Shown here piece after piece: positions 32,926 to 39,226 of a DNA stretch of 39,226 nt; position 1 is the stretch's first letter; each line of letters opens with the position of its first letter. Below the pieces are notes generated by a model. The model was given only the letters and a program-made list of their open reading frames with translations. It searched no databases and was not told the origin of the DNA. The position numbers and the translations under genes were made by a program. The DNA comes from Malikia spinosa (lineage in GTDB: Bacteria; Pseudomonadota; Gammaproteobacteria; Burkholderiales; Burkholderiaceae_C): positions 1 to 39,226 of the forward strand of contig NZ_PVLR01000026.1 of the NCBI RefSeq assembly GCF_002980625.1, in the 5' to 3' direction.

Positions 32926-34719
32926 TCATGTGGGCCGCTGCTCACCCAGCCAGAGTGCCAGTTCCTCGGGCGCCATCACCATGGCGCCGCTGCGATCGGC
33001 CGCGCGGGCTTCGTCCTGGTCCGCCGTCACGACGGTTCGGGCCAGATCGGGGCTTGAGCTCTTGAGGTGGTGCAGGAAGGCCAGGATCTGCCGGTCGGCC
33101 CGGTTGCTGCCGCTGCCGCCCGAGAAGTGGACCCGGAAGTTGTCCTGCACGGTGCGCTCGCTGACTGAGCCACCGTCGAACCAGAGCTGGAGGCTCAGGC
33201 GAGGGTGACGCCTGGCCAGTCCAGCCAGGTGCTGCTCGAGTGCGTCGCGCGCGCGTCCTCCCGGGATGCCGTTCTCGAAGAAGGGCCGGAACAGTGCCGG
33301 CAAGGTGAACAGCACGTTGTGTCCGTCCACCACCAGGGTTGCCCGGTGTCCCAGGGCCAGCGTGGACTGCATGGCATACAGCGGCAGATTGTGCAGTCCG
33401 TCCCGGTCCTGCGCCGCGGTCCGGCACATGCCCTGGCTCGCATAGAGGCGCGAGGCCATGTCGGCCAGTAGCGCGAAAGCCTGGGCCCGCTCGGCGCCAT
33501 TGAGCAAGCCGAGCGGTTCTGCCGCAGTCAGCGCCTGGCGGATCACGCTCAGCTGGTCGAGGCTATCGGCCTGGGTCATGGCGTCTTGCAATCGCGCCAG
33601 ATTGGAGTCGATGGTCTGGTCCTGGTTAACGGCTGCACCGAGCTGCTGCTGGATAGCCTGGATCCTCAAGCCGATCTCGTGCTGGAGCCGGCCCAACTGT
33701 GGCAGCGGACGCAGCGATTCGGAACGTGCCTCGGCCAGCTGTTCGAGCATCCGGCGACAGCCTTCCAGCTCGGCGTTCAAGGTGCGGCGCAGGCCGTAGC
33801 GGCGGTCGATCGCCGCCTGCTCTTGCAGCAGCAGCTCGGCCTGCTCGAGCAGGCTCTTGCCGCGGGTATCCGCCGCTACTTGGGCCAGTGCCTGCGCGGG
33901 AGCGAGCCAGGGCAGCAGGCGCTCATCGAGCAGGGCTTGCAGCCGCTCGAGCACCTGTGAGTCGAAGTCCCGACGCAGATCGGCCAGCTCGCTCTCGGCG
34001 CGCGCGGAACGCTGCCCGGCCAACTCCAGCGCTGGCCTGAGTCGATCCAGTTCAGCGCGCCAGCGTTCGGTTTCATGGTTGCAGGTAGCGAGCTCGCGGC
34101 TGAGCCGGCCCGCCTCGCGGCGCTTGTCGCGCAGGGCGATCACGAGCTGGCGTTCGGACTGTTGCCGGGGCGCCCGGGTTGCAAGCGGTGAGGTTTGCGG
34201 GCTGTCGGCCGGCGTGCCGGTCGGATGGCTCTGGATCAGCGGCTGCAAGGCCTGCGACAGGCTCAAGAAAACGGCCGCTAGCTCGTCGCTTGCCCTGCGC
34301 CGCTCGACCTCGCCGGGTTCTGACCCGTCCCAGGCAGCCAGCTTCTCCAGTGCCCGCTTGCGCAGCGAGGATCGGCCATCCAGCAGCAGCGCGGCCATGG
34401 TCTCGGCAAAGCCGAGACTTCTGGCCAGCCGGTCGCACTGCTCCAGCACCAGTTCGTCGGACAGTGAAACCGTCAGCGCGCTGGCCTGGCTACTTTGCCG
34501 CAACGCCAGCCGAACCTGCTCCGGCAACTCCGAGTAGCTCTCCAGGGCCGACCGCAGCCGGGCGCGGGCTACGTCTGGTGCCATCTTGTTGGGCCGAAAG
34601 CCGGCGCCGAGCCCCTGCTCGGTCGCCAGGCTGCGCACCTTCGCCTCCGGGAGCCGGGCCAGCGCACCGTACCAGGCGAGCAAGACGGCTGGGGGGATTT
34701 CATGGTCATCGATCTTCAT
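32926..34719 (-). CDS. Coiled-coil protein with C-terminal NYN (YacP-like) ribonuclease domain
   Basis: The 597-residue product has three parts. The first is an N-terminal helical region (about 1-150). A long coiled coil (about 190-390, rich in Arg/Glu/Leu heptads such as LRDKRREAGRLSRELA) follows. The third is a C-terminal PIN-like NYN domain (about 459-597): VVDGHNVLF (Asp465), LWFDGGS (Asp515), NRADRQI (Asp542) and VVTADQDEARAA (Asp567), the conserved acids of YacP/Rae1-type nucleases. It probably cuts RNA, perhaps at ribosomes as Rae1 does. Start: ATG 34719; a TTG at 34743 would add eight residues. It is transcribed away from merR with a 230-base intergenic region, so control may be shared. 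Confidence 0.8.
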   Translation of the reverse strand: MKIDDHEIPPAVLLAWYGALARLPEAKVRSLATEQGLGAGFRPNKMAPDVARARLRSALESYSELPEQVRLALRQSSQASALTVSLSDELVLEQCDRLARSLGFAETMAALLLDGRSSLRKRALEKLAAWDGSEPGEVERRRASDELAAVFLSLSQALQPLIQSHPTGTPADSPQTSPLATRAPRQQSERQLVIALRDKRREAGRLSRELATCNHETERWRAELDRLRPALELAGQRSARAESELADLRRDFDSQVLERLQALLDERLLPWLAPAQALAQVAADTRGKSLLEQAELLLQEQAAIDRRYGLRRTLNAELEGCRRMLEQLAEARSESLRPLPQLGRLQHEIGLRIQAIQQQLGAAVNQDQTIDSNLARLQDAMTQADSLDQLSVIRQALTAAEPLGLLNGAERAQAFALLADMASRLYASQGMCRTAAQDRDGLHNLPLYAMQSTLALGHRATLVVDGHNVLFTLPALFRPFFENGIPGGRARDALEQHLAGLARRHPRLSLQLWFDGGSVSERTVQDNFRVHFSGGSGSNRADRQILAFLHHLKSSSPDLARTVVTADQDEARAADRSGAMVMAPEELALWLGEQRPT

Positions 34720-34927
34720 GGCTGGGTTAAGCAAGTGGAGCAAATTGAGTCAGGAGCGTACTGCCCCTGGGCCGGGGCCGGCTGGGCTTGGCTGAACGAT
34801 GTCGGGCGGCTCGCACCGGAGCCGTCCCGTTCAGTCGTTGCGGGGTCTGGAGTTCAGTCGGGTCAAGTCTTCCCGCCACTCATTGGCCGGGGTCTGGAAT
34901 CCATATATAAGACATTAAAAATAAACA

Positions 34928-34954
34928 GTCATGGTGTAATATTATCACCATGAC
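34928..34954. promoter_or_regulatory. MerR-type operator overlapping the merR start codon
   Basis: GTCATGGTG (34928-34936) and CACCATGAC (34946-34954) are perfect 9-base arms around nine AT bases (34937-34945) that contain TAATAT/TATTAT, a good -10. The ATG start at 34950 lies inside the right arm, about seven bases after the -10, so the mRNA may be leaderless. No -35 near TTGACA is seen, which fits activation by a MerR-type protein. There is no ribosome binding site. Confidence 0.6.
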
Positions 34955-35399
34955 CAACCAGCCTGAGCTTTCGTCCGAATCCTTATCCGGATCCCCGCCC
35001 GAGTCGTTCAGCCTGAACGAGCTCTGCTTGCTTGCCGAGCTGCCGCTGCGCACGGTGCGCTACTACATCCAGCAGGGCCTGGTCGACCGGCCGCACGGCG
35101 AAAAGCGCGGCGCTTGGTACGACCGACATCACCTGGAGCAGCTGCTGCAGATTCGCAAGTGGTCCGCCGCCGGCCTGTCGCTGGATCGCATCCGCGAGCT
35201 GCTGCACGGCGGGCCGGTCGCTATTCCCGAGCGCCCGAAGCAGGTCGGTGCCATCCAGGTCAAGAGCCACATTTGGCTGGGCCCGGGTCTGGAGCTGCAG
35301 GTCAGCGCCGAGGACGCCGGTCTGAGTCCGGAGCAGCTGAGGCAACTCGTCACCGCTGTCACGCAGGCCCTCGCCACCATCAAGGGAAAACAACAATGA
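34950..35399 (+). CDS. MerR-family transcription regulator
   Basis: The 149-residue product has a winged helix-turn-helix (SLNELCLLAELPLRTVRYYIQQGLVDRP, about 21-48, followed by RHHLEQLLQIRKW) typical of MerR proteins, then a helix and a C-terminal part without the cysteines used by metal-sensing members. It probably activates the co-transcribed VIT-VWA gene and possibly the divergent nuclease gene. The ATG overlaps the operator. The stop shares four bases with the VIT-VWA start. Confidence 0.88.
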   Translation: MTNQPELSSESLSGSPPESFSLNELCLLAELPLRTVRYYIQQGLVDRPHGEKRGAWYDRHHLEQLLQIRKWSAAGLSLDRIRELLHGGPVAIPERPKQVGAIQVKSHIWLGPGLELQVSAEDAGLSPEQLRQLVTAVTQALATIKGKQQ

Positions 35400-37741
35400 A
35401 CGAGCACCAGTCCGCCGTCCTCAGCATCAAGGACGATGCATCCCCCACCGGCAGCACCGGCCTCGCACTGCAGGGGGTGCAGGTGCAGGGCCGCCTCGAT
35501 GGCCTGCTGCTGCGCACCACGATCCAGCAGCGCTACCGCAATACCAGCGGGCGCCTGATTGAGACCGTCTATACCTTCCCGCTTGCTCACGGAGCGAGCC
35601 TGCTGGGCCTGTCGGTGACGCTGGGTGACAAGCGCTTGAGCGGTGCCGTGATCGAGAAGCAGCAGGCCACGCAGCGCTACGAGCGTGCGATCGATGAGGG
35701 CGACACCCCGGTGCTGGTCGAGCAGAGCGCGCCCGGTCTCTACACCGCCAACCTGGGTAACCTGCAGGATGGCGAGGAGGCGACTATCGAGCTCGAATAC
35801 GCCCAGCTGCTGTGCTTCGAGCAGGGCGGACTGCGGTTGAGCATTCCGACCGTGGTGGCACCGCGTTATGGCGACCCCCAGGCCCAGGGCGGCCTGGCCC
35901 CGCACGAGAGCACCGATGCCGACTGGCAGGCCCGCTATCCGTTTACGCTGACGCTTGACCTGGCCGGCCCGGCGGCATGCGCGCGCCTGAGCAGCCCAAG
36001 CCACCGGATCGAGGTGCAGCCGGTGGCGCCGGAGCAGGGCGAGACGGTTCGCGTGTCGCTGGAGCAGGGCGGCTGGCTGGATCGCGACTTCGTGCTGCGG
36101 CTCGATGCTCTGGAAGGCCAGTCCTTCTGCATCACCGCACCCGATGGCGACGAGGCGCACCCGCAGGCGCAGGCCGTGCTGGCGAGCTTCTGTCCCCAGC
36201 TGCCTGCGCAAGAAATCGCGCCCCTGAGCCTGAAGATCCTGGTCGACTGCTCTGGCTCGATGGCGGGCGATAGCATCGGGCAGGCCAGGCGCGCGCTGCA
36301 CGAGGTCGGGCAGTGGCTCAAGCCAGCTGACCGGCTGGCCTACTTCCGCTTCGGCGGCCACTGCGTGCCGGTGATCCCGAAGCTGGAGCCCTGCACGCCG
36401 AAGCTGGTGGCCCGCTATGCCAAGGCTATCGAGCAGACCGGGGCTGACCTGGGCGGAACCGAGCTGCACGCGGCGCTCCTCAAGGTTTTTGGCCCGAAGT
36501 CGAAGACCGCGACCGCCAAGGCCGACGTGCTGCTGATCACCGATGGCGAGGTCTGGGACGTCGAGCCCACGGTGCGGGCCGCGCGCGAATCCGGCCACCG
36601 GCTGTTCGTGGTCGGGGTCAGCAGCAGCCCGGCCGAGAGCCTGCTGCGCGAGCTGGCCGAACACAGCGGCGGCGCCTGCGAGCTGGTGACGCCGAACGAG
36701 GACATCGCCGGCGCCATCACCCGCATGGTGCGCCGGCTGCGCGCCGCGCGCGACATCGCGCTGCAGCTGGACTGGAGCCAGCCGGTGCTGTGGCAGAGCT
36801 CGCTGCCGCAGCAGGTCTTCGACGGCGAGACGCTGCATGTCTGGGCCCGGCTGGAGCAGCCGCTGCAGGCGGCACCGACCTTGTACTGGAGCGCAGCGGG
36901 CGCCACGGGATCGGACCAGGCCGAGGCCGTGCAGACGGATGCCAGCGACACCACCGCGCGCCTGTGTGGCGCCCGTCATGCCGACACCCTGCCCAAAGGT
37001 GAGGAAAAACGCGCGCTCGCGCTGCGCCATCAGCTGGTGACGCGTCAGACCAGCCTGTTCCTGGTGCATCAGCGCGCCGAGGACGACAAGGCCGAGGGCC
37101 TGCCCGCGCTGGAGCAGATCCGGCACATGATGGCGGCGGGGCATGGCGGGTTCGGAAGTGTCCTCGGCATCCTGGGGACTGCGGCGGCCGAGATACCTGT
37201 TTTCTGCCGCAGGCAAGCCGCCCCGGAGCCCACCTTGCAACGCCGTGCCTTCCAGTCAGCGTCCATGCCGCACGACCTGGGCCTGCCCAGCCTCTGGCGC
37301 AAGCCAGCCAGTCGCCTGAGCCGGTGGGCGGACAAGCTGCGGGCCTATCTCGACGCGATGCCAGTCGAACCCGGCCTCCAGGTCATCGACGATCAGCAGC
37401 AGCTGGAGTCGAGCCACAAGCTCATGCTCGCGGCTTTCGAGCGGGAAACCGCCAGTCCTGAAAGCGCGGAGCGCTACCTGGAGCAGCTGCACACCCACCA
37501 GACAGATCCGGAACTGCAGGCCCTGCTTGGCCAGCTGAGCTTGATTGCCGGCGACCGGGCCGCAGCCGCGCTGCTGCTGGACTTGCTCAACCGCCACCTG
37601 TCGTCAGGCTCGGCCTTGTCACGCCAGGCCGAGCGGGTGCTGCGCAGTGTGCTCAAGCCCTTGAGCCCCGCGGTGCGCGCCGAGGCGGAGCAGGTGATCG
37701 AGGCGGCATTGCCGGGCCTGGGGGTGGCAGCCGGAGGCTGA
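35396..37741 (+). CDS. VIT-VWA domain protein
   Basis: The 781-residue protein lacks a signal peptide, so it is probably cytoplasmic. A VIT domain (about 15-140; GRLIETVYTFPLAHGASLLGLSV, and PGLYTANLGNL) is followed by a beta-rich part and a von Willebrand A domain (about 275-445). Its metal site is intact: D284-C-S286-G-S288, T355, and D383 in LLITDGE. The C-terminal 300 residues are helical. VIT-VWA proteins act as adaptors binding partners through the metal site. It is co-translated with merR (ATGA overlap). Homologs of this layout are known in many bacteria, but their function is not established to my knowledge. Confidence 0.88.
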   Translation: MNEHQSAVLSIKDDASPTGSTGLALQGVQVQGRLDGLLLRTTIQQRYRNTSGRLIETVYTFPLAHGASLLGLSVTLGDKRLSGAVIEKQQATQRYERAIDEGDTPVLVEQSAPGLYTANLGNLQDGEEATIELEYAQLLCFEQGGLRLSIPTVVAPRYGDPQAQGGLAPHESTDADWQARYPFTLTLDLAGPAACARLSSPSHRIEVQPVAPEQGETVRVSLEQGGWLDRDFVLRLDALEGQSFCITAPDGDEAHPQAQAVLASFCPQLPAQEIAPLSLKILVDCSGSMAGDSIGQARRALHEVGQWLKPADRLAYFRFGGHCVPVIPKLEPCTPKLVARYAKAIEQTGADLGGTELHAALLKVFGPKSKTATAKADVLLITDGEVWDVEPTVRAARESGHRLFVVGVSSSPAESLLRELAEHSGGACELVTPNEDIAGAITRMVRRLRAARDIALQLDWSQPVLWQSSLPQQVFDGETLHVWARLEQPLQAAPTLYWSAAGATGSDQAEAVQTDASDTTARLCGARHADTLPKGEEKRALALRHQLVTRQTSLFLVHQRAEDDKAEGLPALEQIRHMMAAGHGGFGSVLGILGTAAAEIPVFCRRQAAPEPTLQRRAFQSASMPHDLGLPSLWRKPASRLSRWADKLRAYLDAMPVEPGLQVIDDQQQLESSHKLMLAAFERETASPESAERYLEQLHTHQTDPELQALLGQLSLIAGDRAAAALLLDLLNRHLSSGSALSRQAERVLRSVLKPLSPAVRAEAEQVIEAALPGLGVAAGG

Positions 37742-37782
37742 TGCCTCAGCTGACCTGCTGGGCAGGCGTTCGAAGAATGGGT

Positions 37783-38052
37783 TCAGTCGAGATAGACGAC
37801 GGTCTCGTCCCAGGTCTCGCGTGTGTAAATCACGATGTTGGGCGAGTGCGGGTCGGTGGGATCGGCCTTGTAGCGCGAGACGATCGGACCGAGGAGGTCC
37901 ATGTTCCTGGCGTTGCGTCTGGCCTCACTCTCAGTGATGTGGCCATGTTCGTTGATGGCGTGCCGGCAGATCAGGTCGAGCGGCACTCGCTTGAGTTTCA
38001 TGCGGGCGTCGGGAGTGAGCTTGATCTCGCCGAGCAGGAAGTTGGTTTGCAT
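37783..38052 (-). CDS. Small conserved-looking hypothetical protein
   Basis: The 89-residue product is soluble and charged (MKLKRVPLDLICRHAINEHGHITESEARRNARNMDLLGPIVSRYKAD) with no signal or transmembrane segment. It ends with a beta-like stretch (NIVIYTRETWDETVVYLD). It looks like plasmid-borne proteins of unknown function that I cannot name. It is transcribed toward the VIT-VWA gene; no clear ribosome binding site precedes ATG 38052. Confidence 0.55.
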   Translation of the reverse strand: MQTNFLLGEIKLTPDARMKLKRVPLDLICRHAINEHGHITESEARRNARNMDLLGPIVSRYKADPTDPHSPNIVIYTRETWDETVVYLD

Positions 38053-38082
38053 GATTGGATGGCAACCGGTAGGCTTGAAAGA

Positions 38083-38140
38083 ATGCCCCTGGTGGCTGTT
38101 TTGCCGCCAGCCGTGTGAGACGGAGAGGTACCAGGGGCAT
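38083..38140 (-). terminator. Minus-strand terminator with 11-bp perfect stem
   Basis: ATGCCCCTGGT (38083-38093) and ACCAGGGGCAT (38130-38140) pair perfectly; a smaller GGCTG/CAGCC hairpin lies in the loop. On the minus strand TCTTTC follows the stem, so it would terminate the gene ending at 38145. Confidence 0.65.
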
Positions 38141-38144
38141 CTGG

Positions 38145-38438
38145 TCAGGCTAGGCGACGCTGCGACGAGCGCAGGACTTCAGCCGAGGCCTTGGAGACGC
38201 CGGCCGCTGCACCCACCGCGCCTGCGGCCGTAGCCAGGGAGGCCGCAGTGGCCGTGGTGCCCGCGACCACCGTCGCAGCGGAGCCCACGGCAGCGGTGGT
38301 GGCACCGATCGCAGCGCCTGCGACACCCGAGGCTGCAGCGCCGGCGGCGGCACCCGCTGCTGCCGAGGCGACGACGGTGCTGGCACCCGAGACCAGGCCT
38401 GAAATGAGTGGAACGAGTGCGGCAAGGAAGAAAGGCAT
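38145..38438 (-). CDS. Ala/Gly-rich hydrophobic small protein
   Basis: The 97-residue product starts MPFFLAALVPLISGLVSGAS and is then almost entirely Ala, Gly, Ser, Thr and Val, with glycine-zipper spacing (AAAGAAAGAAASGVAGAAIGA), ending in a short basic tail (SSQRRLA). A strong AGGAG lies eight bases before the ATG, so it is likely translated. Such composition suits a membrane-inserting or oligomerising peptide, possibly bacteriocin-like or a membrane pore, but no family is recognised. It has its own terminator. Confidence 0.6.
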   Translation of the reverse strand: MPFFLAALVPLISGLVSGASTVVASAAAGAAAGAAASGVAGAAIGATTAAVGSAATVVAGTTATAASLATAAGAVGAAAGVSKASAEVLRSSQRRLA

Positions 38439-38648
38439 TTGAATCTCCTGAAGCGTTGAAGCGATGTCGCAAGTATCGGATCAACAGTTCAAGATTTGAC
38501 CATCATGCCAACGTTGGTTTCGGAGCCTGAATCCCTATCGGATCAGGTACGAAATCCGATCTGATTGAGGAGAGGCAGCGTATCAAATCCTCTTCTGTAA
38601 CGGGGCATGTCGGACAGAATCATCATGCGTATCTACATCAACCTGGCG

Positions 38649-39226
38649 GTCTTATTTAGACGGCAATGATTAACCTGATCATGCGGCGTAAACCACTGAA
38701 TCATGATTGAAATAGGACTTCACACGCTCCGGGCTGCTGACGAGGAACTGCATGAAGGCGGTGGCCTTCTCCAGCAATCCGCCTGGTGTTCTGCAGCGAT
38801 TGGCGCTGCGCAACTGGGTCTTGAAGTCCCGGTTGAGGTACTCGTCCGGGTTGCTCTGCGGTGCGTAGGGCGGCAGGTAGAACACCTCGATCTCGTGCTG
38901 ATGTGCCTGCACCCAAGCGGCTACGTCCTTGGCATGGTGAGCCCTGAGGTTGTCGAGTATGAGGAAGACTTTGTGACCTTCGCTGTCCTGTACGAGTCGT
39001 TGCATGAAGCCCAGAGTCGTCTGAGTTGTGGCTGCACCTTCGAGAAACTCGAATCTCACCAGGCCCTTGCTGCTGATGGCCGAGACCATCGTCAGGCCAA
39101 AGCGCTGGCTGGTGGCTGCCAGCACCGGCGCGTGGCCCGCCGGGGCATAGCCTCGGACCCAGTGACCATCTTGCACCACCGCCGTCTCGTCGGCCCAGTA
39201 GATGGTGCCGTCTTCCTGCTTGGCCT
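38649..39226 (-). mobile_element. IS630-family insertion sequence, partial right copy (inverted)
   Basis: This is the inverted, slightly diverged counterpart of the left copy, again 578 bases inside the window. The inner boundary at 38649 is where similarity to the left copy stops. The first 21 bases from each window edge are identical and the first mismatch is at base 22, consistent with a contig broken where the two copies become identical. Confidence 0.85.
38679..39224 (-). CDS. IS630-family transposase, C-terminal part (right copy)
   Basis: The frame carries the same catalytic DDE blocks as the left copy (WADETAVV, ILDNLRAHHA, PYAPQSNPDEYLNRDF). Differences include TTQTTLGFMQ here and AQTTLSFMQ there, and HQHEIEV against HEHEIEV. 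It is open at the window edge, so the N-terminal part is not seen. The frame ends normally at 38679. Confidence 0.85.
   Translation of the reverse strand, partial: AKQEDGTIYWADETAVVQDGHWVRGYAPAGHAPVLAATSQRFGLTMVSAISSKGLVRFEFLEGAATTQTTLGFMQRLVQDSEGHKVFLILDNLRAHHAKDVAAWVQAHQHEIEVFYLPPYAPQSNPDEYLNRDFKTQLRSANRCRTPGGLLEKATAFMQFLVSSPERVKSYFNHDSVVYAA

Noticed and set aside
34719-34743. TTG at 34743 as start of the NYN protein
   Set aside because: There is a plain ATG eight codons later and no ribosome binding site favouring TTG.
35129-37240. 703-codon open frame antisense to the VIT-VWA gene
   Set aside because: It is a shadow of a GC-rich coding region; composition (Arg, Gln, His, Leu runs) is not protein-like, and the sense strand has clear VIT and VWA motifs.

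Overview
This window looks like a segment of a conjugative plasmid, or possibly an integrative element, from a GC-rich proteobacterium, most likely a betaproteobacterium. The reasons are a full F-type (MPF_F) mating-pair-formation operon in an order typical of beta/gammaproteobacterial plasmids, a ParA/ParB partition pair beside a putative replication protein, plasmid-type toxin-antitoxin modules, and insertion sequences at both edges. No chromosomal housekeeping gene, rRNA or tRNA was seen. Relaxase (TraI), coupling protein (TraD) and oriT were not found, so the transfer system is incomplete here.

Layout. (1) 1-578: inner half of an IS630-family element. (2) 573-1812: a CRISPR array of 36-bp repeats with no cas genes; the IS seems to lie in its first repeat, and its far end is decayed. 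(3) 2235-21978: one long, tightly packed plus-strand transfer operon: transglycosylase, secreted protein, TraA-like pilin, TraL, TraE, TraK, TraB, DsbC-like, TraV, TraC, TrbI, S26 peptidase, TraW, TraU, TrbC, a TraN encoded as two secreted proteins, a small secreted protein, TraF, TraH, TraG. (4) 22003-23650: an antiparallel pair of small envelope proteins, then a small lipoprotein and an M48 membrane protease. (5) 23721-27578: HU-like protein, IS66 orf2 remnant, ParA, ParB, a long nested inverted repeat, and a putative replication protein. (6) 27626-31397: stress and stability cargo: a DUF1778/GNAT toxin-antitoxin pair with a clear promoter and operator, a DUF2442-like gene with a suspicious stop, a C4-like structured region, and HipB/HipA. 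(7) 31446-32710: minus-strand SRAP protein and a hypothetical. (8) 32926-37741: a coiled-coil/NYN (YacP-like) predicted ribonuclease divergent from a MerR regulator and a VIT-VWA protein. (9) 37783-38438: two small minus-strand genes, one an Ala/Gly-rich hydrophobic protein. (10) 38649-39226: a second, inverted IS630 copy.

How the parts fit. The tra block builds the envelope channel and pilus. Par, HU and the replication protein serve maintenance. The TA pairs stabilise the plasmid, and SRAP could protect single-stranded DNA during transfer. The MerR / VIT-VWA / NYN-nuclease locus is not explained by plasmid housekeeping and is the best candidate for an undescribed regulated nuclease or conflict system. 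The cas-less CRISPR array may depend on host Cas proteins.

All calls come from reading the sequence and translations. No database search was run.
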